A DNA stretch of 64,000 nt from Phlebiopsis flavidoalba. Taxonomy: Eukaryota > Basidiomycota > Agaricomycetes > Polyporales > Phanerochaetaceae. The stretch lies in the NCBI GenBank assembly GCA_035772785.1, contig JAOCPU010000001.1:1674001-1738000 (forward strand). The letters run 5' to 3'. The notes beneath the pieces are model-generated. The model ran no database searches. It had not been told where the DNA came from and was given only the letters and a program-made list of their open reading frames with translations. The position numbers and the translations under genes were made by a program. Of the stretch, positions 1 to 14,100 are shown piece after piece. Each line of letters opens with the position of its first letter. Position 1 is the stretch's first letter.

Positions 1-3000
1 GGAACATTAATCCGTGAAGCATCTTCGCGCACATCTCCTAGGACCCGAGACTGGCAGCCCGGCGTGGTGTGGCTTCGGTCCGCAGCTCATGGCATACGCT
101 CCATTCTCACACCCGGGGGGGGGGGGGGGAACGACACACCGCATCCGCAAACACTGTTCGTCCTTCGCTCGCGACTCATTCCGCCACCATTCTGGTTCCT
201 CCGAGCAGGGCACTCAGATTTAATGTAGCCATTTGTACTGATGGCATAAACCACAATCTGGCGTTCTACTTCCACAGCTAGTATCATCTGGATCGCTGGA
301 AGGAAGCCCCATTCACAGGCATTGTTTCGGAATCACTCTCTCTGCGGGTAGTGAGCTCCGTAACCTGCTGGCTTATCTCTCCTCTCATCTGATATTAACC
401 TCTGGGCAAGTGACACACCTATCCCTCGGGCTCACACTGGTATGGCGACATCGGCACGGTCTCTTGGGCCACCCGCCCCTCCAAGTCCCGCCAATTTTTT
501 CCAACCGACACCAGATACCGATTACACATGCGAGAATATCAAAACTGTTTCCAAGGTTCTGTGTACGGAATCCGGGCTGCTTCACATTCGAATGTGTTTG
601 CATTGCGACGGATAGCGTTGCCGCCCAGCCCACACTTTGCGTAGTCCGGATGAGTCTTGGACGTGCGACGTCCCGAAAATGGGATCGTGTGATGAATCTC
701 GGATGGAATAGAATGCTGTTCCGCCACGAACCACATTGCCCGTGCTCGTACATTCCCAACGAGCATAACTTTGAGTCGTTCGATGGAACCGCGGTTGCCT
801 ATCTATTGCCTTCTCTACGGCGTGCGGTATCTTTGCTTTCCACGATAATTCATTGGCAAAAGGTTTCTATTCAAGCCGCGAGCTCAGCACCCAACTTTCA
901 GGAATCCTACAATGCACGTGTCTGTCAGACAGTGTTCTACACGGTTCTATATGGCCCCTTCCAATTTGTCAGCCGCCAGTGTCGTCTTATCATGCGACTC
1001 TTTTGCTCACCAGATAATTCAAGTTTCCGGACGCGACAGCTGCAATCACCGTCGGCATCCGTCCCGAAATGAAAACCGTCTGTCCCTCTTCAGTTGTCTA
1101 AGCCGCTTGCCACAAATCTGCTCCCCCTCCTTCTACGCTCCCTCCGACCTGGAGAACGCCTTTGGCAAGTGGATGCTGCTCTGGACCCTCTTAAGCTTTA
1201 AACCCATGAGCAATGCACTCCGGGTAGCGGTCTGGACCACTCAGTCTGACCATTCGGTACTCGAAGATCGTATCAGGGCAGGCGCTCAGTCAGGCTAGCA
1301 GCAATTCAATTGTTTTCTATGACATATAGGATCGAGGAAGGGTGATCGTATTACAGGCTACCAGCCCGGTGGAACGGCTCGGGGCAATGACGAAAGGTGC
1401 ATTCTACTGAAAACATTACATAGCAACGCGTCTCTGAAGTGTCTAGGGAGATGAATAGCATACGGGCACAAACGAGAAAGAAGATAAAGATACTCTAAGA
1501 GGTTTGATGAGCATATCTAGAAGCGCCTCCCGTTGGCTGCCCACGACCAGACTGTATGCAGGAGGGGCAATAGTCATCTATGACAGGAGCTATTGCGACG
1601 TGACGTCAGGGAGGGCGCGACACCCCAGCGACGAAGCTTGACTTACTGAACTGCTGAGGAAATTGTCGACTAGCAGTGCATTAGGTCAGGTGGTGGACGG
1701 CAGGAGGGATTCGCTCCACTATTTGCTCCGCTGTTCGGTCAGCGCCGGGAGCTACACCAGTTACGGGGATGGCCAGCTGCTGAACTTGCAGAAACGGTCG
1801 TCGCATTGAATCGAGAGAAGCGCTCGGAGGTAGGCAGGTTCGCGGAGCGGGCGGAGGAGGGATGCACCGTCCGTCGGGCCTGAAAGGTCACGCTGGTCAG
1901 CTGATGCCCCTATGGGCTGTGCTAGAATAGTACGCATAGGGCGAGATAGTGATTGCAACGCCTATGCTAGTGGTTACGGATCCGCTCGCAGGGGTGCGCT
2001 CGATCATGGCCGCGGGTGACAAGAGATGTCTTACCGTCGCCGCACGTGACACATGAGAGGCAAGGTATGCGCAAGGTGTGTGAAAGGTGGGTGCTGCACC
2101 ACTCCCTTCCTGCCGGATTTATAGGAGGGCGCAGCCAATCCTTAAGGTCGCCTATAAATCATAGGACATAGACTCCGGTCACCAAGGTCGGACTTCTGTC
2201 CGATCAAGCATCATAATCGGTCCGCCTTCGTGGTGGACGCCTCGTTTTCAGAAGATCGAGAATGCGGTCGGAGTGACGGAGCCGCACGAGGAAAGCGAAA
2301 AGTCTGCGCCTTGGTAGAAGGTGCCACATATCGAGGCGAATGGCGGACGTTGTTATTTTCTACCATGAATTTATGTGCATACCCTCATGTCTGGTTCACT
2401 GTTAGTCACATTTGTGCGCGATTTCAGATCTACAAAGCTAAAACGTTATAATCCCAAGTTGAAGGAGCCGATGCTCGACTCCCCCGACGGCCGGACGACA
2501 CGACAATCCGGACCTCCGCGAACGGACCTAACAGAGTTTACTCACAGCACAGTAAGCAATCGAACTCGGACGCTGGACGTGGTGAAAACATCGCCGACAG
2601 ACAGGGCCCTGGCTTGAAACTCTGCAACGGCACGCTGAAGCTGCAGCCGTCTGCGTCACGATTTGCGGATCTATGACATTTCGGACACAGCTGCGTAGTC
2701 CACGACCGGGTGGCCCTGTCGGCCTTGCCTCGTTTCGGGACGCGATCTTAATTGGAAAGCCCGAGCCAGAGGAATACTCGACAGCGGTAATCGTCCTACA
2801 ATTTGTGTTCAGGTGTGGAGAGGCATGAGGATAGGCTCACCATTTCGATGCGCCATATTCCCTTCGGGTGAGGTTCGCCCTATCCCAGAGAGATTGCGAT
2901 GCGTTATCGACCATCGTCGCCGTACGGGATCCTGCCAAGAGGCACCTGCCGCCTCCTCTGTGTGTAGAACCGCCGCTGCCTATGGTCAAAACCGCTCACC

Positions 3001-6000
3001 GCCATGTTCGAAGAGGCGTCGGATACGGAGAGGCATTCTGCGACATGGACCTCGCAATGCGCTCTCTAGCGTAAGCCGCCCTTAGCAGATTCTGTACGTC
3101 TCAGCGGCTGGAAATAGGCGGTGACTAACTAAAAAAGTACACGTGGGCGCACAAGGCTGTCTCGAGGGGTAGTGTGGATTTCAAAGGAAGTGTATCGTTG
3201 AAACTCTATCCCCCCCCCCCCCGAGATTCTCTCACGGTCGACAGAAAGCGATCAAAACAGATTCTTCTCCGTCGCATCCTGCATTTGCATGCCACACCAA
3301 GTATGATTCTACTCATGAAGTCACGAAAAAAAGATTGCACATCAGCACTCAGCGTTCAATGTGGTGCCGCTGAGTACTACTCACCTCTGGCTCGTCACAT
3401 ATGCCAACATCCGAGAAGACAAGCGAAATTAGATCTGGCCTGTATATTCTTGTTCAATAGTCTTGTCTAGTCGCCGAAGAAAAAGAATAGTTCACCCGTG
3501 TGCATAGTCCACTTCGGGATTGCAACTAATTTGTTCTGGGGTCATACGCCACTCTGAGCCGTGCTTGTGGGATTGTCGGACACGAGAGTTGCGCGTCAAT
3601 CGGCCCTGGTGTACTTCGGGAGAAGTTCCGGAATTTTGATCGTGCGATGTGTCCCGCACGATCGTCGAACAGAAAGGGACAGAGGAAAGATAGTATTGCT
3701 AGGGTGGGTATGAGTGGGCAAGTCGAATTTGCGAAGCGGGAATTGACGATGAAAATTTATAGCTTCCGACGGCCCTTGGATTAGTTAGGCGGCAAGCCTA
3801 CAGCGAGGGGTAGTCGTACCTTTCAGCCCAGTGCGTAAAATGGCTTGCGGGCTGCCTGGGAAAGTAGGGCAGATCTGATTGCCCCACACAGCATTGATCA
3901 ATCCTCCACTTTCCACGATCCCCTCCCCCGATCGGATTCCGAGACCCCACGAGGACGAAGTCGACCTTATCCATGAACATAGGCAACCGCAGAGTCTAGA
4001 ACTACCGTGCACGGAATGCCAGCTTCAATAAAGCTCGAGACACAGTGCGTAGGTCTTCAATCTACGATACAGTCAGACAGCCCGGATACAGAAGGCGAGA
4101 ACATACCCGAGGCCGCGAGGGCGCGCTTCCGTGACGATCATACAGATATTCGCTTAGGTCTTGTGTTGCGAGGTAGTGAGGAGAGCTATTTCATGCACTA
4201 CCGCGCAGAGTAGGAATGCGTCCAGAATTCTAACAACTCTTGACTTCAGACGTCTATCTGAGAGTCTTCATGAGGACCATTCATTTCACCACGGAGGTCC
4301 GTACTTTCATGAAGCCACCAGTAAAAATATCGGGCGATCGTGTCGCCCCCCGATAACGAAAGGGCCTCGAGCCACATACTTCGGGCACCTGAGGTGACGA
4401 GCTTCTGCTTTTAACCAAATCCAGAGAGGAGTGGGGGTATGACAAAGGATCGTCGTTAACCAAAATAAGAACACCAAGGTCTAGTGCGACGTACAGTGAA
4501 TCCACGTCTTCTCGGCTAGTGGCCCGGTGAACACAAGCGTCATGAACGCCCTGAAAACAGTTCGCACCCTGCTTGTGTGCTGACGCCTGAACAAGGGTTG
4601 AGTCGTTTGAGCTCATTGGAGGCCTCGAACAACCTCGTTAGTGAGTTCAGCGGTAAAGTTCGGCTAAATAAAGCGTTCATAAGAACCAAGAACATGTATG
4701 TTCTGGACTAGAACGCACCCTTGGATGCCTGGATCAACTCAGTCAGTACACGAATCGCAGCAAGTGTGGCTGTGATATCTAGACCCAATTTCCATGCCTT
4801 AGTGTAAATGTGATAAGTAGAGCTTCTTGAAACGTGTACTTCAGGATCGTTCAGGTTGCGAAGATATGCTTCGTTTCACGTCTAAAGGAAGGACTGCCAT
4901 TCCTACTTAACCGAGATGGCTGCGAAAGGAAGCACCATCAGTAATGCTTACTTACTGACATATGAAGAGACCGGTATCACAGCAGACAACTATACATAAC
5001 ATAAGTACACAAACTCACATTGAGCGTGCCCTGTTCTGGAGTAATCAAGGTGAGCAATCAGCAGAGGAACGTGACGTGACTCGAGTAAAGAGGTGACCGA
5101 CTCGTGGTCCCATCAATCAAAAGTTTCACGAGCGCTCGTCTCTGCACCGCGTTCCAAAAAAGGTAAGATCTGTTGTTGGGGACAGCGAGCATGGCACATG
5201 GAGAAAGCAGGAGGAGGTTGCAAACAAAGGCTAAAAATATAACACTGTACATTATACGCTCAAGAGAAGCTAGGTGACCTTTCAATTAGTGAAACATGAC
5301 TGCGGAGAGTAGGGGGACCATCCGCTCGGTTTGAGGAGGATCTCCGATTGCCTTAAGAGCCACAGCGCACAATCTTTCCAGATTGGCTAGAGCACCTGTG
5401 TGTTTAGGGATGTCTAGTAGCACAGGGGACCGGCTCTGGGCTGATCTATCCGATCGACCTCTAGCCATACATAGAGGTCAACATGGTCCCATATGAGCCT
5501 TGAGGCGTGTGACCTCTGGGGGCTCGTCTTGAGACCCGTCTCCGCTACCGACTTGGAGGACTATATGACGATGCTGGTACTCTTCTGTTCGTAGCCCGTC
5601 GAAGTCGGGTTTGTGGGGCCTGGGGCGGCCCTCGGGGGTTGTTCAGAGGGGTTTTTACGTACGTCCCCCAAGCCGTGCTAGCGTGCATTTTAACCTGACA
5701 TAAAAGTCAGGGCTGGCAACCATCTATCCAGCGGCTACACGGACATTTGTAAGAGCCTTGCATGTCCGCTTCGCATCACCATTCTAGCAACAAGCGCGAG
5801 CCTCGACGGTTGAACCGTCATGTCGAGGTTGGGGTCTCGGCGGTCGGTTGGGGCGCGATCTTTGTCTTCAAAAGGGTATGTCAGTCGTTACTCGGGATCG
5901 TTGCCAAGGAGACTAGGGCTAATGTCCCCGCCGCAGACACACCGCCGGACGTCATCGACATGGGACCCGAGGCCGTGAGAACAAAATCGCCCGAAACTCG

Positions 6001-6100
6001 GGACCGAGCGTTAGCCATGGTTCACCGACGCAAGACCCCAAGGCAGCCAGACTAGGAACTATGTGGCCATGTCGCAATCTCAGCGAAGGGGTCTGAGCAG
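1..6100. other. Region without a supportable gene
   Basis: No reading frame here gives a protein I recognise, and none continues across plausible short introns. The longest open frame (410-1072, +, 220 residues) has no domain signature and an overlapping open antisense frame. There are no transposase, reverse transcriptase or integrase motifs and no terminal repeats. Two homopolymers stand out: fifteen G at 115-129 and thirteen C at 3210-3222. The segment could be intergenic DNA, very decayed sequence, or hold lineage-specific or noncoding genes I cannot see. Confidence 0.5.
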
Positions 6101-6639
6101 TACTCCGATTCGAAAGTTGTGGTCAACGTTGGAACTGAGATGCGGACTCTGAAAACTCCGATCGTTGTGCCGTTGCTGCGGGAATACGTCGTTACCCGGA
6201 TTTGGACTTACGAACAAAAACCTCGGCGTCGAAACACGTTCCGTGTTTGCGCACGCGTCCCAACACCGGGCCAAACCAAATGTGGCCGACGCCGGAAGCA
6301 TCAAGCAACCCGCCAGGACCAATTCGACCGTCTACCCAGGCACACTGTTCTCTCCCCTCCGCTCCCCAAATAGGCCACAAGAAAATGTTCTCCGCTCTCA
6401 TCCTCGTCCTGAACGTCACAGTCCACAACTCCCACAACGACGTTGCGTCGCGCGCCATCTTTGGACGGGGCCCTGAACCGCGAGCCACCTTAAAAAGGAC
6501 ACGTCGAGGTCAGTTTCACACCGAGTCCATACCCAAGACGTGTCATACCGCGGTGGTTGTTTTTGACCTCTCTCGCAGTCCTCCCAAACGCATCTTCTCG
6601 AGCGGCTTCATCAAACTCAGGCGCACGACCTATCACAAT

Positions 6640-7264
6640 CAGACACCATGTCCGGCCCCGAAGTTCTATTCTGCTACGGACGTGGCACGCATAGACGACA
6701 TGGGCGACCCGGACAGGCATTCCTCTCACATCTGTAGAGGCGCTGGGAACGAATTATCGTCGGGCTCGCGAATATATGCTGATGCTGAAGAACGAACTGG
6801 TCGCGCACTACGGTTGGCGCGACGCCCAGCCAGTCAATCCCAAATTTCTCTTCGACATCGAGCTTCCCTACCCTGGACACAGCCACACCGGGCACCTCTA
6901 CACATCCGTCTTCCGGCACACGCGACGACGAGACCTTCTACTCGCGCCTGGATAGACGCGTTTGAGTGGGAGATGGTCTTCCACAATTATGCGTTCCTAG
7001 TGATGAGGCGCAACCTGTGCGACCCATCGGCGACATGTTCAACATTTTCAGTGCCTACTCACGGGCATGTTTTCCAACTTGTCATGGACGAAGATAATGT
7101 TCGGGACCATACGACACGCGCATTACCTTCCAGCAGATTGGATCGCCGCGCACGAGGCGGAGCTCGCAAGGATCGTTGGTCCGGCGAATCAGAAGCAACT
7201 GCTGCGCGCCGCGAGCGACACCCGCGTTGCATTCAAATGCGAACGTATTTCTCGCCATTAAAAC
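6640..7264 (+). CDS. Unrecognised protein, coding-like fragments
   Basis: I do not recognise this gene. Two stretches in the same frame read like coding sequence: about 6731-6950, containing YMLMLKNELVAHYGW and FLFDIELPYPG, and about 7067-7264, containing HYLPADWIAAHEAELARIVG and ending in a stop. Stop codons at about 6950-7005 separate them, so an intron or frame break must lie between. Upstream, an ATG near 6648 opens a short frame that could be a first exon. A different 433-residue open frame overlaps (6202-7503) but has no family-like segment. The next gene downstream is the TOG protein, same strand, about 0.9 kb away. Start, exon structure and function are all open. Confidence 0.35.
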
Positions 7265-8181
7265 ATCCACATCGAAGCCTGGGGCCCTGGGTTTTCTCTC
7301 GCGCCGTCATTAGGAGTTGTGATGGGAAGAGGGGTTCGATGTGCAGGCTTTCACCAAGGACCCGGTACGGTGCGCTCCCATCATCCTGCGCTCGTGTTTT
7401 CTTCGCTTGTTCTGTGTGTGCTCAGTATTGCTTCGCTTTAATCCTTTACAGTCGCAGTAATTGCTATGCTATAGTTGGCCTCTGCCTGTGTCCGCAATCG
7501 TAAATCCTCCGTAGTATTTTGTCGTTCTTGGCAGCCTCATACCTTACGTCTGTACGCCGTAATTCTCCTGTTGTCGTCTCATACGTGCATATTCGTTATT
7601 TCATATAGTCGCTCTGAGAGCACTTCTTCCCCACTGTCCCAGTGTGAAGTCTGCTTGATTTCAAAATCAACGGACGTTTTCCATTTTATATATGTTGCTA
7701 ATCGGGCAAGGGCACATTATATCTCAATGATTTGGCAGAAAAAGAACCGTGCATCAGAGACAATGTTTGATATTGTCTGACTGTCGAGTTAATTCTCGTG
7801 AGAGCGGCGTGAGAGTATTATGTCGCCCGGAAGACTTAGTATACGTACCGCTTGCGTTGCCCACTGGGAGTACTAAGTATAAAACACTCTCTCATCCCAG
7901 CTGACCCTGGACAGATCCTGTGTAAGAGATCATACAACAAAAAGTAAAGAAATGTCACAAACCAATTTTGGTGTTGATAAAAAAGCGCATATAGGCTGTA
8001 TATTCGATGCTATTGAGGGCCAGCGTATTAGAGGGGAGACGACGTGACAGTGGCAATCCCGCAGAGCTTTGCTTGTCACGGTACACGTGATGTCACAAAA
8101 ACGTGACACGTTGGACCTTGGCCCTGGCAATCACCTTGAACCTGCCTGCTCTGCTATTACGCTCGACTTTTCCGAACGGGC
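7265..8181. other. Intergenic, upstream of the TOG-domain gene
   Basis: No supported gene. The first part is T-rich and may be the 3' region of the unrecognised gene on the left. The last few hundred bases should carry the promoter of the TOG gene starting at 8182. I see no clear TATA box at a normal distance. Confidence 0.4.
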
Positions 8182-11100
8182 ATGGACGGCCCCCCCCTCC
8201 TCAGGAAGAGGACTTCTCAGCGCTCTCTATATCAGACAGACTTGCGCATAAAAACTGGAAGGCACGCGTCAGTGCGTACGAGGCTCTCATCAAGACTTTC
8301 CAAACGACTGCATCTGAATCGGACCCCGCTTTCAAACCGTACATCAACAATCCGGACATCCTCAAGAAGATTGTAACGGACACGAATGCAGTAGCGCAGG
8401 AGAAGGGAGTGGAATGCGTCGTCAATTTCGTCAAGTTTGCTGTGTGAGAACGCAGCTCCCACTAGATCGGTGGTCGTCCCCGCATTGGTCGACAAGTGTT
8501 TTGGCTCTGCTCGAGCAGGGACAAAGAACCAAGCTGTTGAGCTTGCTCTGCAGTACGTGGAGGTAGAGAATGGAGGGACGGGAGTAGTTGTACGTCGCGT
8601 CCCTTAGCGAGTTACTTCTTTGCAATGACAGTGTCAACAGGATGATATTCTTCCTGGTCTCGCAGCCAAGCAACCTAAGACTGTCGCAGGAACAGTTATG
8701 GCTTTGAAGGAAATTGTTAGGTATTTTCCGTCTCAATGTATGCGCCTCGTCCGAAAATGACGCGTATTGTAGTGACTGTTCGGCACATCCGCAACCCAGC
8801 CTGCCCCCCATCCTCAAGGCTCTTCCCAAGATCTTCTCTCACACAGATAAGACCGTCCGTGGAGAAGGAACACAACTTACGCATGCTTTGTATCAATACT
8901 TGGGTTCCGGGATCGAGATGTTCCTCGGTGATCTCAAGCCCGTGCAAGTCAAGGAGCTGAAAGAAGCCTTCGACGCAATGGAGAAGGAAGGGAAGGGGAA
9001 AGGTACTCTGAAGCCTGAGCGATCAACGCGAGCTGCTGCGCGTGACGCTGAAGCGAACCAGGGCGCTGCTGAGGGCGAAGAGGGGACGCCCGCGCCCGAG
9101 GAAGGTACGACCATTTGTCAAATGCAGGGGATTCTCGCTCATAATCACAACAAGAGGCTCCGTTAGATCCTCGCATGTTAGCTGAAGAGTCTGACATAGT
9201 CTCGAAGCTACCTTCGAATATGCAAGCTGGACTTGGATCCTCGAAATGGAAAGAGCGCAAGGAAGTCTTGGACGAGCTTCTGACCCTTCTAAATGCTACG
9301 CCTCGCATTAAAGATGCTCCTGAGCTAGGGGATTTGGCGAAATCTTTGGCTACATGCATACACAAGGACGCGAACATCAACTGTGTCATGACTGCCGCAA
9401 ATTGTCTTGAAGGCCTCGCCAAGGGATTGATGAGCTCCTTCGCGCGAAACCGGGAAGCTGTTGTGGGCCCCATGCTCGAACGGCTCAAAGAACGAAAAGC
9501 CAATGTTACAGACGCGATTGGAGCAGCATTGGATGCTGTTTTCGCCACGGTGCGCTGTGTCAAGAGATCGATTGTGCGGGTTGGCTGACTGTGCTATTCA
9601 AGACTGCTTTGCCCGACATTCTCCCAGACATTCTACCTGCCCTAGGCTCCAAGAATCCCCAAGTGAAGGAAGGGACGCTGAAGTTTCTCGGCCGCTGCCT
9701 AGCTACATCTACGACGCCCAGTACCACCACCCCAGATTAAGCCAGTATCTGAGGCGTTGGCGTCGCTCCTCGAGGATTCTTTCGAACCTGCTCGCAATGA
9801 AGCCGCTACCTGTATGGGCACGTTGATGAAGATGGTCGGCGAACGACCGCTCAACGCCATCATGGATGGTCTTGCAGACGTAAGAAAGGCGAAGGTGAAA
9901 AGAAGCGTACGAAAAGGCGACGGTCAAGAGCAAAGCAGGTGGCGCGCCGAAGCCTGCCGCACCTGTTGCGAAACCCCCACCCAAGAAAAAGGCAACACCC
10001 GCCCCTGCAGCGGCTTCGTCCGCACCTCCCGTGGCCGCCCCTTCCGCAGATGAACCAAAAAATGAGGAACTTCTGGCTCCGATCGAGAATAAGCCAGTGA
10101 AGAAGCCTCCGGCCAGATTCTTGGTATGATATGTCTTACACTCGAAGAGTTCTACATCCTGATGATTTTGACAAGGCCAAAAAGCCTGCAGCTGCAGCTG
10201 GGTCTTCTGGAGACGCACCAGCTGCACCGGCTCCATCCGCCCCTCCTGTCAAGAAGATCCCACCAGCGGCAGCTGCCGCCGCCAAATCTTCGAAGTCGGC
10301 GCCCGCACCTGCCGCAGGCACATTGGATACGTTCAAATATAAACACACACGCCGGAAGATGCAGACGCGCTACCGCTGCAGAGGTTGTGCCCGAAAAACT
10401 TTGCCGCAGGTCTTGGCGACTCCAACTGGAAGACGCGGCTGGCAACACTCGAGGAGATGACGGGCTGGGTGGAAAGCGTAGCCGAGGGATTAGATTCCGA
10501 AGTGCTCGTCCGATTCCTAGGAAAGAAAGGATGGTCGGAGAAGAACTTCCAAGTACGTATTATCCTCTCTGCTGCCGCAACCGCCGGACTCAGGCCCGAC
10601 CTGTCCCACAGGTCTCCACAAAATTGTACGGTATTCTCAACTTACTCGCGGAACGATGCCCGTCGTTCGGCAGATCGTCGGTGGCATTATGCATAGCCCA
10701 TCTCTCAGAGAAACTCGGCGACGTAAAATTGAAGAAACTGCTGGTGAAACGCTGCTCCTCTTTGCGGAGAAGACATCCTTACAATTTGTTCTGGGACATG
10801 GTGTGTACGATCTCTCGCGCATCATATGCTCTAGCTGATCGTGTTCGCTAGCATACGAGCCTCTTTCAAAGCAGAAGGCGCCTAAGGTGCTTGCCGATGC
10901 TCTAAGTTGGATCGATCAAGCCCTGGTCGAATTCGGCATTGCGGGGTTGTCTCTCCGCGGCCTGATTGACTTCCTCAAAACCGCACTGAGTAACTCCAAC
11001 GCGGCTGTCAGAACCAGCGCCACAAAGGCCCTTGTGACCGTAAAGCTCTTTTGCGGGGCCCAGTGAGTTCACCGCTACTTTGCGAAGGGTTGGCCTTCAT

Positions 11101-14100
11101 ATGACATTTCCAGGCATTAAGGTGCTCGTCGAGGATCTCAATCCGCAGCTCTTAAAGACCATCCTTACAGAGTTTGATAAAGTCGAAGGAAATTCCGCCC
11201 CAGAGCCCGTACGAACTTCGGCGGACATTGCCAACTTGGCCGTATCGTCTGGCGGAAGTTCTGGTAAAGCTGCTGCGGGAGGCGATCCGCTTGATGATCT
11301 ATTCCCTCGAGTAGAAATAGATGGTCTCCTCAAAGGTACGACAATCCTAGCAGACGCGAAAAGCGATGCGTGGAAAACGTCATAAGAAAAAGAGAGCCTT
11401 GGAACACTACAGAGCAGTTTTCTGGATCAAGGTGGCCAATAAACGCCTCAAGCCGACTATGGGTACGTGTGTAACGATTGTTCGTGGCTTTGAGTTTGAC
11501 CGCGTCCCTTATACCAGGTGAGATCGGTCAGGTACTGAAGGCGCGGGTCACGGACAGCAACAAAGCCGTGCAATCGCTTGCGTTTTGGATATCGTCGCGC
11601 GTATCGCCACTGGCATGGGCAAAACCTTTCGACAAAGCAATGCCGCTTCTTTGTTCTACCCGTGTGTACCGTTCTCGCTGATCAAAAGGCTCCCGTACGG
11701 GGCATCCGCTGCTCAAACCCTTACCCGCTATATCGCTGACGCATGCGAAACCTTGGAACCCATGGTCCCTGGAATCGCGACGGCTCTAGAGAGCGCGGAA
11801 AACCCCGTGCAAAGGTCCTCCCTGCTTGGGCTGCTTGTAGACTGGTTCAAAGAACATCCACCTGCGTCGTCGCTTGACTTGAGTAGCTGGGCCTCCGCAA
11901 TAGTGGCTTGCCTGGATGATCGCACATGGTGATGTCAGGAAAGGTGCTCAGGCCCTCCTCCCAACTCTCATCACTTGTGCTGGATACGACTATGTCATGC
12001 AAACAGACCAACTCTTTAAAACCGGCGTCCAAATCAACAGCGGTACCCCTTATTCAAGCTGCCCGTGGTGCTGCCTCTGCTCCTGCCCCGGCCGCTGCTT
12101 CTGCAAAAGCTTCTACACCGGCCATGAAACCTGCCACCAAGGCTGCTCCTGCGAAAGCCTCTCCCGCCTCCAGTGACAGAGTCACCCGCCCCTGTCGCTG
12201 TGTCCCCACCGCCCACGGCTTGCTAAGATTGGTCCACCCAGTAAGCTCAGTGGCGTACGCCGCAAGCTCCCCACAAGTGCTCTGCATCGCGCCCGGAGTC
12301 ACGCGCCGAGACCCCCGTCGAACCTTTATCCAGTACCTCTCGACTTCCCCAGGGAAACCCGTCGCTGGATTAAGGCGCCCTGGCGCCCCTCCTTCCGGCG
12401 CGAAGTCTCCTCCACCTGTGCTTGCCTCTGCTGCGCCGCTGAATGGAGCGAATCCGGATGCTAAGAAGGCGAGGCTCGCTAAAGATGCGCAACGCTGGAT
12501 CAATCGAGGGCGGTGCAACCCGCAAGGATTTAGCGGAACTTCTGCAACACCAAATGGAGCCCTCACGCATCCCAAGAGCTCTTGGCTGCGCTATTCAGCC
12601 GAGATCACAATGCTGTGAATGACCATGTCCAGGGACTCAACTTGTTATTTGAGTTTTACACCACAGCTGAATCCGGTGAATGGAGAAATACACGGCTCCA
12701 TCGACGAAGTCAGAGCTGTGTGTATAGCCAATTCCGACCTGGCCCTCAAATACATCTCCATGAAAGCTCACGAAACCTCAATCGAATCTAGTCCAGAAGT
12801 GCCTCGATGTTGTCGAGTCCGTCATAGCCTTCTTCCAATCCATCGACCACCAGCTCAATGATGCAGAAGCGCAGTGCTTCATTCCAACGATAGTCCATAA
12901 GGTCGGTATTTCCTATACCATGAAAGCTCCCAGCTCAGTAACCATCTATTAGCTCGGCGATGCGCGCGAACGCGGTCAGGATTAGGGTTCAGCACATCAT
13001 CCAGACACTTTCAAAGGTGTATGCGTTTCAGTCGCGTTTTCCAGCTACTGCTAGAACATGGCCTGAAGTCCAAGGTGGCCAAGACTCGTCAAGGTACATT
13101 GGACGAACTAGGCGGACTTTTGAAGCGCTATTTGGCGTTGGGGCTTGTGAGCCGGCAAAAGCATTTCCAGCCATCGCCTCCGCCATTTCAGACAAAGATC
13201 CCAACGTCAGGAAATCAGCGCTTGCTACTCTCAGTGAAGGCTACGTTCTTGTCGGGGAAAGGATCTGGCAGCTTGTGGGACCCCTGTCACCCAAGGATAA
13301 GACACAGCTAGAAGAAAGACTGCGTCGAGTCGCTGGACCCAGTACACCTGACAAGAGTGAAGCATCTGCGCCAGCTGCTCCTGTTTCACGCCTTGCCACG
13401 CTTGGTCCTCGTTCTGCGTCTCCCGCCCCAGGGTTAGGCGGGACGAGCTGGCGGGATTCCTCGTCCATCCAGGCCCCGGCCGTTGGCCCCTCCCGTCTCG
13501 CACGACCCTCTTCCCCGTCATATGCGCAACGTTCTTCGTCTCCAGGTCCTGCGGCGCCTAGTAAGCTCGCATCTCCATCGAGAATGGCTAAGCCAGCCGC
13601 CACCTCCCATATTACTGCTCCACCTAACCAGCGGTCTCGCCAAACCAAAGAGCATGATGCCCTCTCGCCTTGCAGCCCCTCGCAATCGTGCTAAACTCGC
13701 AGCACTACGCAGCTCCTCAACCCCCTCCCGAGCCCGAAGACGCGGACCTATTCGCGGAGCCCCCACCTCATAATGTCAACGGCAATGGTTTTTACCCCTA
13801 CTGAGGAACCAGAGCTCGACGAGCCTCCCCGATCAGGCTCAGCAGACGATATCACTGTGGCGATTTCGAGTATCTTGAGCAATGACCCCAATCGGAGTGT
13901 AGATGCGCTGAAGAGAATTCAGAAAGTGTTAGAGATTGGACCAGAGGAGGGCCCTTCGTCGCCTGCGTACCGCGAACTCGCGGAGCATACCGAAGGTCTC
14001 ATAGAGACGATAACTCTGCAGATGGCGCATGTCTTTGAGAGACCTGAGGACGTTGCAGTGCAAGAAAACTTCAGGTTAGCCAAGCATCTGATTCAAACGC

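Noticed and set aside
410..1072. 220-residue open frame on plus
   Set aside because: No domain signature, low sequence order, and an equally open antisense frame; looks like chance.
6202..7503. 433-residue open frame on plus, one of the longest in the window
   Set aside because: Arg/Pro/Ser-rich with no family features; the more protein-like fragments lie in another frame of the same strand.
12054..12575. Open frame antisense to the TOG gene
   Set aside because: It mirrors an Ala/Pro-rich linker of the TOG protein, whose GC-rich codons open the opposite strand.
12976..12990. TTAGGG-like string
   Set aside because: Lies inside a coding stretch of the TOG gene; single unit, so chance is likely.
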